Part shown: piece after piece, positions 1 through 8,232 of the stretch
Numbering within the stretch: position 1 is the stretch's first letter
How the letters are laid out: every line of letters begins with the position of its first letter
Source: Klebsiella grimontii
GTDB lineage: Bacteria; Pseudomonadota; Gammaproteobacteria; Enterobacterales; Enterobacteriaceae
Assembly (NCBI RefSeq): GCF_900200035.1
Contig: NZ_FZTC01000029.1
Coordinates: 16,580 to 80,579, forward strand
DNA length: 64,000 nucleotides
Direction: 5' to 3'
Made by a program: the position numbers and the translations under genes
The notes under the pieces: model-generated
Seen by the model: only the letters and a program-made list of their open reading frames with translations
Told to the model about the DNA's origin: nothing
Database searches by the model: none

Positions 1-119
1 ACTGCCGATTTACGGATAGTAACGGTATTCAGGATTTACGGCTACTGACAAAATAATCGGCCAACTAATATCCCCCACAATGACGTTTACCAGTCACTCT
101 TTACCGAAAGTATTCTCCA

Positions 120-407
120 CTACCAGTCCCCCCCTTCAACCCTCAAGCCAGGAGCTGCATGGGCTAAAAGCTCCTGCTGCGCCACGTCAGACTTGCTATG
201 GCTCTCCCCCAGCAGTAAGCATAACGTGCCGGATGCGGCATAATACGATGCATCCGGGAAATGCTCGTGAATTTCATCCAGGAGTCTGGAGAGATTTTTT
301 GCCGTCCGGTAAAAACGGGAGGCGGCGTTTGGCATTGCTTCGCTCAACAATTCATGTGCTGTAACATCGTCATTATTGATTGCGTCTAAAACCTGATTCT
401 GATCCAC
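120..407 (-). CDS. hypothetical protein, 95 aa
   Basis: A short acidic, mostly helical protein that I do not recognise. It starts at a GTG codon (405-407) preceded by a good Shine-Dalgarno sequence, GGAGGT, seven bases upstream. There is no signal peptide or membrane segment. It is the last minus-strand gene before the left edge of the window, 92 bases downstream of the DUF262 gene and possibly co-transcribed with it. Confidence 0.55.
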   Translation of the reverse strand: MDQNQVLDAINNDDVTAHELLSEAMPNAASRFYRTAKNLSRLLDEIHEHFPDASYYAASGTLCLLLGESHSKSDVAQQELLAHAAPGLRVEGGDW

Positions 408-499
408 TTAACAGACCTCCCGATATACATCCTGAAAGGGTTGGTGCAAACCAGCAACTGACTCATCATGCTCTCGTTAACTGACAAGTTGACTGATCG

Positions 500-1030
500 T
501 TACTGAATATTTCCTTTGAGTGCGAGAACCCTGTGTTTATGCTCCTCGCTTTGTGGCATGCCGGTGAAGTTAACTGCAATAAAATAGTCAAGACGGTCTT
601 GTGGCGTGGCGTCATCAAGCACCACGGCGGTTAACGTGGGGGCACCAAAGGCGAGTTGCTCACCACGAGTTAGGTCCTGCCAGAAAACCGGCCCCCCTGC
701 GAGCGCCAGTGAAATTTTGTTGTTGATAAACAGCCTTAACGTTGTCAGTCGCTGCTTGCCGTCAACAACCTCAATATATGCACCATCCCGGGACGCCCAG
801 TCGGGGGCTCTCGCCAGCGCCACATACCCCAGAGGAAAGCCGGATATCAGCCCCTGTAAAAAAGCCTGTTGTTCCTCATGCCCCCAGACATAGTCACGTT
901 GATAGTCGGCATCGAAATCCAGTGCGCCATCCTTCAGCCACTTGATGTACATGTCAACCGGATACTCCCCCGTTCTGGCCCGAAAGATTTCAGCGTCCCG
1001 AACTCTGTTGGTACTGGTCATAATTCTCAT
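500..1030 (-). CDS. short DUF262-family protein
   Basis: This 176-residue protein has the hallmarks of the DUF262 (GmrSD N-terminal, ParB/Srx-fold) domain: DYQRDYVW near residue 42, QQAFLQGLISGFPLG at about 54-68 and EVVDGKQRLTTL at about 87-98. In larger relatives such as GmrSD this domain couples NTP-dependent nuclease activity to phage defence. Here it stands alone without the DUF1524 HNH partner, so nuclease function is uncertain. The second ATG (1019-1021) has better spacing from AGGAAG than the first (1028-1030), so the protein may be three residues shorter. Single-domain DUF262 proteins do occur on plasmids and phages; the role here is unknown. Confidence 0.75.
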   Translation of the reverse strand: MRIMTSTNRVRDAEIFRARTGEYPVDMYIKWLKDGALDFDADYQRDYVWGHEEQQAFLQGLISGFPLGYVALARAPDWASRDGAYIEVVDGKQRLTTLRLFINNKISLALAGGPVFWQDLTRGEQLAFGAPTLTAVVLDDATPQDRLDYFIAVNFTGMPQSEEHKHRVLALKGNIQ

Positions 1031-1060
1031 CTTCCTTTCATACCGGCCACATTCGAATGG

Positions 1061-1693
1061 CTAACTACACCAGTGAATCACATGGTTTGAGTCGTATTTT
1101 TTTCCGTTGACGATGATAGCAACTCCCGTATCGCGTGTGTCTCGTACAAAACCAATGCCTAACAAATTACCGTTCTCATCCCATGCGATGATCTGCGCTC
1201 CATCGAGTGGCCGCTCTTGAGGGAAAAAAGCAGCATACCTCCCTTCTGCAACGCGGAGCCTTTTACCTTTTCGCTCTGTTTCTGCCGGTGCGACTGACGC
1301 AGATTGAGCGTTTATGTAAAGCGGCAACGTCTTACCAGACTTTGGCTCAGTCGTCATGGCTGCATAACGAGTATGCCCCTTGAGAAGACGTATTGCCGCC
1401 TCTCCATCCACGTAGAACATAGGGATGTTTGTTTCTTGTTGTTCGCAATCAGGTGAAGTGTTCCCTTTAAGGAGTTGCTCATGCTCTTTCAGACCAGCAG
1501 TAGCTACAGAAATCAACGAATCAAAATCACAGACCATCGTCTTACCATGATGCTCATCTGAATTAGCGATGACCGTTAAAGAACGAACGAGCACTGCATT
1601 ATCAGCAACAAGTATTTTCAACCAATCCTGTAACTCAATGTTCCCAGGGCATGCGGATATCTGGCGTAACTGTAGTTCGTTTAATGCTTTCAT
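1061..1693 (-). CDS. hypothetical protein, 210 aa
   Basis: Not recognised. The N-terminal half is predicted helical and the C-terminal half beta-rich (around IIAWDENGNLLGIGFV and VAIIVNGKKYDSNHV), so it may be a two-domain protein. No catalytic motif, signal peptide or membrane span is visible. The start has only a weak ribosome site (GGTGA). It sits 30 bases upstream of the DUF262 gene on the same strand and may share its transcript. Confidence 0.55.
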   Translation of the reverse strand: MKALNELQLRQISACPGNIELQDWLKILVADNAVLVRSLTVIANSDEHHGKTMVCDFDSLISVATAGLKEHEQLLKGNTSPDCEQQETNIPMFYVDGEAAIRLLKGHTRYAAMTTEPKSGKTLPLYINAQSASVAPAETERKGKRLRVAEGRYAAFFPQERPLDGAQIIAWDENGNLLGIGFVRDTRDTGVAIIVNGKKYDSNHVIHWCS

Positions 1694-1801
1694 TTAATTC
1701 ACCATGAAATATTTAAGTGAAAATATCGCGTTACCACTCAGATAACACTAAAGTTGATTAAATTATCCCAATCCACCAGCTGTTTAGTTGTTCTTTTTTA
1801 A

Positions 1802-1820
1802 AGCAGGCCTGTCGCCTGCT
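1802..1820. terminator. hairpin, possible terminator
   Basis: Perfect 7-bp arms AGCAGGC/GCCTGCT around a CTGTC loop, next to a T/A-rich run at 1793-1801. It lies downstream of the 1950-2282 gene and could end that transcript. The U-tract is not ideal in either direction. Confidence 0.4.
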
Positions 1821-1949
1821 CTTCCAGAATGGATACAAGCGTAAATGTCCATTGCTGCTGGTGGAAGGTATTTATAGGGTTTGCTGTGTATTATTTCCGT
1901 TCTTTACCCATTACCGGCACGACACTTTGTTTGTCACACATTACTGAAC

Positions 1950-2282
1950 TTAATCACCGTCAGGGAACTCTTGTTCCACTGCCTGGACCATTTCAGCCTT
2001 CTCTTCATGAGTCAACGCTTCCCAGGCAACTTTAGCCAGTGGCGGGTTACCATCAGTCTCTGCTGTAATGTACGACCATAGCTTTCTGTAAAGATCATCA
2101 CCCACGCCGTCGAGACATTCAGCCACTTCATCAACTGTCCAGTAATTAAGTAGGTCTGGCATAGCGATTTCATTATCAGGGCAATCGTCAGAAGTACAAA
2201 CATCAGTATCGTCATAGCTGCGTCCGCAATGGTCGCATTCAAAATTAATTACATGCTTTTTTTGTTCAGGTACCTTGCTCAT
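1950..2282 (-). CDS. small acidic zinc-ribbon-like protein
   Basis: About 110 residues with an N-terminal Cys cluster (CDHCGRSYDDTDVC then DDC) that could bind one zinc ion, followed by an acidic helical region. I choose the ATG at 2280-2282 because GGGAG lies a workable distance upstream; the ATG two codons earlier is too close to it. Specific function is unknown. Confidence 0.55.
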   Translation of the reverse strand: MSKVPEQKKHVINFECDHCGRSYDDTDVCTSDDCPDNEIAMPDLLNYWTVDEVAECLDGVGDDLYRKLWSYITAETDGNPPLAKVAWEALTHEEKAEMVQAVEQEFPDGD

Positions 2283-2391
2283 GTTCATCGCTCCCGGAAT
2301 GTGGTGTCCAGTCTTGGATAAAATTATTCGACCTCAAACCAGGATACTATTTCGAATCGTTTTCGCAAGCCCCTAATTGCATATCACCAGG

Positions 2392-2402
2392 AAAGAAACT
2401 TT
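2392..2402. repeat. variant of the dispersed palindrome, AAAGAAACTTT
   Basis: One mismatch at the centre of the AAAGTWACTTT motif. It lies about 110 bases upstream of the 1950-2282 gene start. The flank CTTTTTCTGAC is shared with the perfect copy at 2577. Confidence 0.4.
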
Positions 2403-2451
2403 TTCTGACGGCATCCAATGGTCGCTCCACAAAAAATAAACCATGGTGATT

Positions 2452-2652
2452 TCATAAACACTGAGAAATAATTAACGATGAATTAAAATATTCTCCCCGA
2501 AGCATGAAAAAGTAAACATGGAGAATATCTAAAAACACCCGATAGTGCCGGGGATTATCACTGCTGGGGAGAAAAGAAAGTAACTTTTTCTGACTGTTAT
2601 GCTGACAGGTATCCGAGATCAATTGCATCATGGCACTGTAAGCAACCCTCAT
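2452..2652 (-). CDS. doubtful small ORF at the end of the phage-like operon
   Basis: The start codon overlaps the preceding stop as ATGA, like most junctions in this operon, which is the only positive evidence. The composition is unconvincing and a copy of the AAAGTWACTTT motif lies inside it. It could be a fortuitous reading frame. Confidence 0.25.
   Translation of the reverse strand: MRVAYSAMMQLISDTCQHNSQKKLLSFLPSSDNPRHYRVFLDILHVYFFMLRGEYFNSSLIISQCL
2577..2587. repeat. dispersed palindrome AAAGTAACTTT, copy 1
   Basis: Perfect copy followed by TTTCTGACTGTTA, very like the flank of the copy at 26534. It is 289 bases upstream of the next minus-strand start codon supported here (2282). Confidence 0.6.
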
Positions 2653-2936
2653 CAGGGCAAACCGCGCTCTTTCCTTGTCTGAGAACCATTTGCGGCTTTT
2701 GCTCCTTCAGGCGTCAACTTCACGCTATACCAGGTGTAATTCTGCTTTACGCAATCACTGCAAAAATCAACGAGACCATTTCTAAAGAGGACGGGAAGCG
2801 ACGGGCAGTTGACTCTGCGCGTACCGTTGTCCTCATCTCCACGCCTTCCATCGCCCTGTAGAAAGTATCTGGTGCCGCTTTTCATTCGGCGCAGCGTATA
2901 GACTTGCGCGTCTGTTAATCTGATTTTCTGTGTCAT
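2652..2936 (-). CDS. phage-type hypothetical protein, 94 aa
   Basis: The N-terminus (IRLTDAQVYTLRRMKSG) resembles small winged-helix-like proteins found in the accessory gene blocks of lambdoid phages. It also has a CSDC motif that could bind metal. The start overlaps the upstream gene's stop as ATGA, so it is translated by coupling. The exact role is unknown. Confidence 0.6.
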   Translation of the reverse strand: MTQKIRLTDAQVYTLRRMKSGTRYFLQGDGRRGDEDNGTRRVNCPSLPVLFRNGLVDFCSDCVKQNYTWYSVKLTPEGAKAANGSQTRKERGLP

Positions 2937-3367
2937 GACTCATCCTTTTTAGCAGCCAGGCAGGCTTCCTTCAGTACCCACTCCACGGCATCTTTCCAGG
3001 CTCCCGTTTCTACTGACGGATTTTCACGTTTAACCTGTTCATAAAAATCTACAGCTTTAATCAATGCATCCGGCACTACCGGCACTACCGGCGCTGGCTT
3101 AGCGTGGCGAAAGAGCGGGATATCTCCCGCCTCATGGTTCTGTTTGCCCCAAATCAGAGAGGTTTCTCGGCCCATAGCAATGTGATGAAGGTTTCGTTCA
3201 TCGGTGAACACTATCGGCTCGCCGTCCATTGCGGCCATGCGACGTTCCTGTAGCTCTCGCAGCGCCAGTGCGAGGTCGTCATTCTTTGCAAACGCTGTTA
3301 AATCGTATTCTGTGGCACTTTCCAACAATTCTGAAATCCGGCGATCTGTTAACTGGTTATTGGTCAC
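2933..3367 (-). CDS. Ea22-like phage accessory protein, 144 aa
   Basis: The N-terminus (TDRRISELLESA) and the central LRELQERRMAAMDGEP segment are typical of the Ea22/ead family of non-essential lambdoid phage proteins. A spacer with VVPVVPDALIKAVDFYEQV and a C-terminal helix follow. A closely related N-terminal plan recurs in the 357-residue protein encoded at 3577-4650. The stop overlaps the next start by ATGA. Family function is poorly known; these proteins are often part of recombined, modular gene strings. Confidence 0.65.
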   Translation of the reverse strand: MTNNQLTDRRISELLESATEYDLTAFAKNDDLALALRELQERRMAAMDGEPIVFTDERNLHHIAMGRETSLIWGKQNHEAGDIPLFRHAKPAPVVPVVPDALIKAVDFYEQVKRENPSVETGAWKDAVEWVLKEACLAAKKDES

Positions 3368-3576
3368 TGATTGGTTCCTCGTGAAATTTTATGGCCCGGA
3401 GCATAACAGCGTTGCCGGTCTTTGCTGATCCGCCAGCCAGCTTCGCGCGCCTGCTGAGAAATGTCGGTCATATTCCGGCCAATAAAATCAGCCTGCCCTT
3501 GCGGATAAATTTCCCCAGACTGACAACCTTCACAGTCGCAATACAAATCTGCGCAAAATCCCTCAGTTATGCCCAT
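3364..3576 (-). CDS. small cysteine-rich phage-type protein, 70 aa
   Basis: It contains CADLYCDCEGCQSG near the N-terminus, a likely metal-binding knuckle, and a basic C-terminus. It starts directly after the stop of the 3577-4650 gene and ends in an ATGA overlap with the next one, so it is an integral operon member. Function is unknown. Confidence 0.6.
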   Translation of the reverse strand: MGITEGFCADLYCDCEGCQSGEIYPQGQADFIGRNMTDISQQAREAGWRISKDRQRCYAPGHKISRGTNQ

Positions 3577-4650
3577 CTACTCAGCCTCCACCTTGATGCC
3601 AGCAGCAGCTAGCAAAACGGCCTCTACTACCTCCATGGAAGGAGTGCCCTCCCAACATTCGCATTTGTCGTCGTAGCCTATCGCGTTCTGAACTTTGCTG
3701 ATAAATTCCGGATCAATTTTCCAACCCGGGCCAGAATCTTTAGGTTTCGGCAGCTTCACGGTGCGGGACTCCAGCTCTGCAATCTTTCTCTGCTGCTTTA
3801 ATAGCTTTAGCTGGAGAATGACTAACTGGTCTCGTGCCACTTCATTCTCGGTTTGTATGTTCTCCAGCGCCTCTAGAATGCAACTGTCTGGATTTACCGG
3901 AGCATTGCCAGCCAGCATACGGATAATAGCGGAACCGCGTGCGGCATATTCAGTAATGGATACGTCAGAGCCAGTGTCCACATCGTCGATCTCAAACCGT
4001 AAATCTACTGTGTCGCTATCGATATCAGCAGCCTCAAAACCACCGATAAGCTCTAGTACGGCGGCTACATGCTCGACCTCATCTGGCACGACCTGTTCTC
4101 GCCGCTCGACCTCGGTTCTCCAGCCGTGATACCACATAAATGCGCAGTACGCGGCAACGTCGCGGGGGTCACCTTTAGCGATATGCTCGTGGAAAGCTGT
4201 CTGGCACTCAATTTCCCAATTTGCGTATGACCAGTTATCTGAGTGGCCGTACTTGAGTTGCGCCTTATACAGTTTTTCAGCCAGTGCTGTGCAGAAGTTG
4301 GTCACCAGCTTTTGCGTATCCGGGTGAAGCCCGGATGGAACTGACGGGATACATTTTCCGTTCAGTTTTGCCACTTCATCAATACATCGGTGCCAGACGT
4401 CAACGCCTGTGCTTAATTCATGCGCATTTATGCGATCATTCGACATCTTAGGGGGAAGCTTAATGCCCACCGGTTCGCGACCTGTTGCTGCCTTGCGACG
4501 TTGCTGTAGCTCTGCCAGAAAGGCTTTAGCATCACTGAAGATTTCAAAATTCTCTCTGTCTGCCGGGTCACTGTAATGTTCTTCCATCGCAACAAAGTAA
4601 TCACTGATGGTGGAGAGGCGTTCGTCTGTTAAAGGTAATTTAGTGGTCAT
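3577..4650 (-). CDS. Ea22-like phage protein, 357 aa
   Basis: The N-terminal module (LTDERLSTISDYF, then FLAELQQRRKAATGREPVG) is the Ea22-type signature. The middle holds a WHRCIDEVAKLNGK segment and a HEHIAKGDPRDVAAYCAFMW stretch. A long predicted coiled coil covers about residues 270-300, and the C-terminal WEGTPSMEVVEAVLLAAAGI is common in enterobacterial phage hypotheticals. The modular construction suggests assembly by recombination. The next gene upstream ends three bases before this start. Confidence 0.65.
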   Translation of the reverse strand: MTTKLPLTDERLSTISDYFVAMEEHYSDPADRENFEIFSDAKAFLAELQQRRKAATGREPVGIKLPPKMSNDRINAHELSTGVDVWHRCIDEVAKLNGKCIPSVPSGLHPDTQKLVTNFCTALAEKLYKAQLKYGHSDNWSYANWEIECQTAFHEHIAKGDPRDVAAYCAFMWYHGWRTEVERREQVVPDEVEHVAAVLELIGGFEAADIDSDTVDLRFEIDDVDTGSDVSITEYAARGSAIIRMLAGNAPVNPDSCILEALENIQTENEVARDQLVILQLKLLKQQRKIAELESRTVKLPKPKDSGPGWKIDPEFISKVQNAIGYDDKCECWEGTPSMEVVEAVLLAAAGIKVEAE

Positions 4651-4653
4651 TTG

Positions 4654-4875
4654 TTAAGCCCTCACCCAACCTTTAGAGGTGCTACGGATTTGCCCTGCCT
4701 TACGTAGTGCTTGCAGTCTGCGGTCAAGGATTCTGAACGGTTCCGGCTTGTTCTCTTCAGCCGCGATTTTTTTGCATTCCTCAGCTACATCCCTGACGTA
4801 CACACTGGAAAATGGCGTTGGTTGCCCACCAATTTTGTTCATTATTTTTAAATCGAGCACTTCATATTTGGTCAT
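4654..4875 (-). CDS. small winged-helix-like phage protein, 73 aa
   Basis: A basic protein whose C-terminal half (FRILDRRLQALRKAGQIRSTSKGWVRA) looks like the recognition helix and wing of a winged-helix domain. It starts in an ATGA overlap with the gene at 4872. It may bind DNA or act as a small regulator; this is inference from pattern only. Confidence 0.6.
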   Translation of the reverse strand: MTKYEVLDLKIMNKIGGQPTPFSSVYVRDVAEECKKIAAEENKPEPFRILDRRLQALRKAGQIRSTSKGWVRA

Positions 4876-5141
4876 TGGTTGGCTCCGTCTGACTTTAAGT
4901 TGTCAATGCAGAACTGCGTTAGGGCCGTGGCTTTCTCGCCAGTTATTCGATACCTGTATGGCTTCCCGAACGAGTCTATCGTGTCGCCAAGTGCGTACCA
5001 GTCGTCAGTATAGGAGCACGATTCGAACTTCCTCCCATCCCCACCTGTGACATAACGATGGCGACGGGTAATCCCCCTGTGAGTACAACAACCGCCCTGC
5101 CAGCAGGTCGCGCCAGCAGGGATAAAATCGCGCTTAGCCAT
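4872..5141 (-). CDS. phage-type hypothetical protein, 89 aa
   Basis: It contains GATCWQGGCCTHRG and CSYTDDWYALGDT, with several cysteines and histidines that could coordinate metal. The start shares one base with the preceding stop (TAATG) and follows GAGGAGT. It is not recognised beyond its phage-like context. Confidence 0.6.
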   Translation of the reverse strand: MAKRDFIPAGATCWQGGCCTHRGITRRHRYVTGGDGRKFESCSYTDDWYALGDTIDSFGKPYRYRITGEKATALTQFCIDNLKSDGANQ

Positions 5142-5875
5142 TACTCCTCATCCTCTGGTACAGGGACCACTTCTATCTGGTAACCAGCAGCACATTTAAA
5201 CTCTTGACCACCAGCCAAATATAAAGTTACGTCGTGGTCGTCAAAATCGGTTTCAATTACCCTTAATATCAGACCATTAACATTAACAAAGTCACCGGCA
5301 TCTATGTGCACCGCCACAATCTTTCCAGGCTTGTTCCTGTCGACACAACTTGCCTCAGCGTTCATGCCAGATGCTCGGTCCAGTCGCACAACTTCGGCTG
5401 GAATTAACAGCCCTGACTCCAGTTCTTGGTTTCTCTTTTCCAACTCGGCAATGCGCTGGAACATCTGCGTACGCTCAGCGAAACTGTTAATGGCTTTACG
5501 CTCCCAACCGTCGCTTTGCTCACGTAAAGTTGCAATCAGAAAAAGCGCTTCGGCTAATTCCTTAGGTTTTGGTGGGTTAGATTCCAGTTCTCTGATTCGA
5601 GCAGACATGGCATCGCCACACGCTTCCGCATTTTCTTCCAGAGTTGGGGGATCGCACTCAATTCCATCAAATGGTCTGACTCCCCGGATACAGGCTGCGG
5701 TTACGACTCCACTCATCACTGAATGCGCCTTCTTCTGTGCCTCCACCAGCGTTGCAATATATTTTCGTACGACCCGTGCGTATTGAGTAGAAGGTGTGGG
5801 GAATTCACTGATCAGCTTCAGCTGTGCCAACGCAGCATTGATTTCATCTTGTGTCAGTTCAGTGATATCAGGCAT
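5141..5875 (-). CDS. phage-type coiled-coil protein, 244 aa
   Basis: The N-terminal half is helical and includes CIRGVRPFDGIECDPPTLEENAEACGDA. A coiled coil lies at about residues 100-160 (RIAELEKRNQELESGLLIP). The beta-rich C-terminus (IVAVHIDAGDFVNVNGLILRV) resembles a small OB or KOW-like barrel. I start at the ATG at 5873-5875, six bases after GAGG, rather than the GTG four codons upstream. It overlaps the previous gene by eight bases. Confidence 0.6.
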   Translation of the reverse strand: MPDITELTQDEINAALAQLKLISEFPTPSTQYARVVRKYIATLVEAQKKAHSVMSGVVTAACIRGVRPFDGIECDPPTLEENAEACGDAMSARIRELESNPPKPKELAEALFLIATLREQSDGWERKAINSFAERTQMFQRIAELEKRNQELESGLLIPAEVVRLDRASGMNAEASCVDRNKPGKIVAVHIDAGDFVNVNGLILRVIETDFDDHDVTLYLAGGQEFKCAAGYQIEVVPVPEDEE

Positions 5876-6056
5876 CTCTGTCCTCACCGATAATTTCTGA
5901 GATCAAACGATCAACGATCCACTTGTTCAAGTTGTGAACTGAAGGGAAGCGTTTATATCTCCCCCCCCTGCCATTTCTTTGCCCACGCTGAGCATTCCAA
6001 CGTCGGAGTACGCCATTGTTAATTTTAGGCGGCAGTACGGTGATATCAGTTTTCAT
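5868..6056 (-). CDS. small basic phage-type protein, 62 aa
   Basis: An arginine- and glycine-rich middle (RRWNAQRGQRNGRGGRYKR) is followed by a predicted helix, NKWIVDRLISEIIGED. A weakly similar layout occurs in the 62-residue protein at 49662-49850. The basic tract suggests nucleic-acid binding. ATGA overlap with the upstream gene. Confidence 0.5.
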   Translation of the reverse strand: MKTDITVLPPKINNGVLRRWNAQRGQRNGRGGRYKRFPSVHNLNKWIVDRLISEIIGEDRDA

Positions 6057-6550
6057 GCTGGACTACCTTTTGCGCGGGCGATGGCCTCATGCGCTGCCCA
6101 TACAGAGTGTTTGTCAGGAATGGCGAGTCCACGCTGTTTTCCATCCTGGTCGCGCTCGCCGGTGTCGCAAGCAGCAGAAAGTCCTTCCAGGGCTGTCAGT
6201 AATTCATCACGTTGCCCTGCTACCTTCGCATACTCAATCGCGGCGGCTTCCATTGCGGCTTTATGCTTCTTGTAAGCCTCATAGGCGTGCCAGGACTGGC
6301 CTTTGCGCACGCTTGTGGTAATGTCCGCTACCTGTTCTGGCGTCAGCGTGGTCAAAGGCTGTGCCGGGTAAATCAACACCTGACCGGCATCCCAGTCGAA
6401 TCCAGCCTGAATGGACTCGACTTCTACTGATGGTGTTGCTCCGATACTACCCGGAGAGTGGATTAGGATCGTGACTTCAGGATCGCGGCGCTGGTTGATT
6501 TTGTTTGCCCATATGGTTGTCACCAGTTCACAGAACTTCGCAAATTTCAT
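6053..6550 (-). CDS. phage-type hypothetical protein, 165 aa
   Basis: The N-terminal half is beta-rich (PEVTILIHSPGSIGATPSVEVESI, quoted in part). A helix with LTPEQVADITTSVRKGQSW and a C-terminal DKHSVWAAHEAIARAKG segment follow. It is joined to both neighbours by four-base ATGA overlaps. No function is known to me. Confidence 0.6.
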   Translation of the reverse strand: MKFAKFCELVTTIWANKINQRRDPEVTILIHSPGSIGATPSVEVESIQAGFDWDAGQVLIYPAQPLTTLTPEQVADITTSVRKGQSWHAYEAYKKHKAAMEAAAIEYAKVAGQRDELLTALEGLSAACDTGERDQDGKQRGLAIPDKHSVWAAHEAIARAKGSPA

Positions 6551-6768
6551 ACTGCGCTTTCCTCAAATAGAACTTCGCCATCGATACCGCCTAAGGCGTA
6601 AATTATCGAGCCGTCGTCCTTGTTATCTATAGGCGTTGCGCTCCAACCTTCTCCGTCTGGTTCATCATCATCGCCAACTAGCGCAAAACCGCCACTTACA
6701 ACTCTGGCTTCGTAATATTCGCCCTCGGTCCACCAACCCTCAGTGTCTTTGATGCATTTTATTAACAT
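6547..6768 (-). CDS. small SH3-like phage protein, 73 aa
   Basis: The sequence starts MLIKCIKDTEGWWTEGEYY and is beta-rich and acidic, resembling small SH3-like phage proteins. The ATG at 6766-6768 is chosen because AGGA lies eight bases upstream; the longer reading frame starting at 6825 has no comparable site. It is probably the first gene of the tightly overlapping run that extends down to about 2.6 kb. Confidence 0.6.
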   Translation of the reverse strand: MLIKCIKDTEGWWTEGEYYEARVVSGGFALVGDDDEPDGEGWSATPIDNKDDGSIIYALGGIDGEVLFEESAV

Positions 6769-6860
6769 AAAGCGGATCCTTATTGCCTGGTTATATAGAA
6801 TGCACCCTGAAGATACTGGGCCCAAAAAGCAGGTAAATTCTTTGTGTGCACGATTTATAA

Positions 6861-7064
6861 TCAGAGCTTCCTGACGTAACCAATCTGTGCGTTAGAACCA
6901 AGAAGCTTTTTGTCATAGTATAAACGAAGAACATTTTTAAAACGGCCTGTTGGGCGCATTTTCAGGTTATGCGCAACAAAAAGAGAATTTATATTTATGA
7001 CAGTAAACTTAACTATCCCTGCTTTGCCTTTTTCTCTGCTTTCATTTTGTGATAAACAGCCCAA
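6861..7064 (-). CDS. possible small basic protein, 67 aa
   Basis: The C-terminal 50 residues (VKFTVININSLFVAHN onward) look protein-like and basic, but the only ATG lies inside the preceding gene, a 52-base overlap. The true start may use reinitiation or another codon near the preceding stop. Low confidence. Confidence 0.35.
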   Translation of the reverse strand: MGCLSQNESREKGKAGIVKFTVININSLFVAHNLKMRPTGRFKNVLRLYYDKKLLGSNAQIGYVRKL

Positions 7065-7228
7065 CTCAAAGCGTCCAGTTTTTTCAACCCAGATTTGTCA
7101 TATAGGTAGATCCCATTATTACAGGCATGTTCTTCTTCGACTTTCTTTTTGAGTTGGTCTAACTCGCCGTAAGTGAGTGTAGACAGTTTAACGCGGTTCC
7201 AACTAAAGTTACGAATATGAGCGCTCAT
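7013..7228 (-). CDS. small basic coiled-coil protein, 71 aa
   Basis: The reading frame has a plausible internal coiled coil (LDQLKKKVEEEH) and a lysine-rich C-terminus. It sits at the head of the phage-like block. Not recognised. Confidence 0.5.
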   Translation of the reverse strand: MSAHIRNFSWNRVKLSTLTYGELDQLKKKVEEEHACNNGIYLYDKSGLKKLDALSWAVYHKMKAEKKAKQG

Positions 7229-7393
7229 TTGCCTGTCTCTTTCACTACGTGAATTCTATTATTGTTACCACCAGGATAGCAATTTCGAGTCTTAAATCAA
7301 CCCCTATTAATATTTTATACGTCATACCATCCATAATCACTGGAGAACTACAGCGAGAATATGATAATCAGAATAGTAACAGCGTGATTATTT

Positions 7394-7645
7394 TTACTCT
7401 GATGGTAATAAGGGGTCATTATAAACAACCTGAGCAGCAACGTTTGCAAAGAATGCCTCCTTTGTGTGACTGTTGAGTGCCCGAGCGAAGGTATTGTTGA
7501 GCACCCCTGCATCACTGCCGTCAACAATATAAAGTGCAATTTTTGTAGCAAGCCGTGCCTTGGCCTCTTTTAACTGCATATCACGGCAGGCCCTGGGAAT
7601 GTACTCCACGATCTGGGCAATAGACTTTTCAGTTTGATTAAACAT
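7394..7645 (-). CDS. hypothetical protein, 83 aa
   Basis: An entirely helical small protein (MFNQTEKSIAQIVEYIPRA at the N-terminus). The ATG at 7643-7645 follows GAGG by eight to nine bases and is preferred over an upstream in-frame start at 7684. A copy of the AAAGTWACTTT palindrome lies 174 bases upstream. Function is unknown. Confidence 0.55.
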   Translation of the reverse strand: MFNQTEKSIAQIVEYIPRACRDMQLKEAKARLATKIALYIVDGSDAGVLNNTFARALNSHTKEAFFANVAAQVVYNDPLLPSE

Positions 7646-7818
7646 TAAAAATATCCTCGGTATGTGTGATAGCAACGATGGCATTCCGGAAAAAATTTAT
7701 CCTGCACTAAAACAGGTATCGGCCCTGCACATAAGATTCACATGCAAGGTGGGGCAAAAAAATTTCGCTAGATTAATAGATTCAATGACTCCCTGGCGCA
7801 ACCGGTAAAAACATATAA

Positions 7819-7829
7819 AAAGTTACTTT
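7819..7829. repeat. dispersed palindrome AAAGTTACTTT, copy 2
   Basis: In the gap between the stop of the 7838-8152 gene and the start at 7645, nine bases past that stop. Confidence 0.6.
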
Positions 7830-7837
7830 CCAGGTAG

Positions 7838-8152
7838 TCAGACGACACGGCAGTTATAAATCACTTTCCAGTCGTGATAGTCTTTCCCGTCATTAAGAGG
7901 ACTGAGTTTAACGACATTCTCTGCCACCCCATTCATTACCAGCACACGTTCAATTCCGGAAAACCAGTCGTCGTCAGAGTTCAACGGGAACCAGAGATTA
8001 TGATTAGCACCACTGAGAAGCTCATTATTACAGAAATGAATCCCTCTACCGATTTTTGTAACACAGCCGGTGACAATAACTTCATGTCGACCGCCATTAT
8101 CGGTGGCTGGTAAATCCGGCTGAACTGAATTACACCCGTGTTCTTTGCCCAT
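7838..8152 (-). CDS. hypothetical protein, 104 aa
   Basis: Beta-rich with several cysteines. It contains DDDWFSGIERVLVMNG, similar to DWFSGLDEIVATG in the DUF4942 protein and DWFLGEEQCGG in the protein at 12682. GGAGTCGGAA precedes the ATG. Not otherwise recognised. Confidence 0.55.
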   Translation of the reverse strand: MGKEHGCNSVQPDLPATDNGGRHEVIVTGCVTKIGRGIHFCNNELLSGANHNLWFPLNSDDDWFSGIERVLVMNGVAENVVKLSPLNDGKDYHDWKVIYNCRVV

Positions 8153-8232
8153 TTCCGACTCCTTGTTTTTCTATACTACCCATAACATTTAGACCTCGGC
8201 CAGATAGGTTGAGAGTCCTTAGTAATGAGTTG

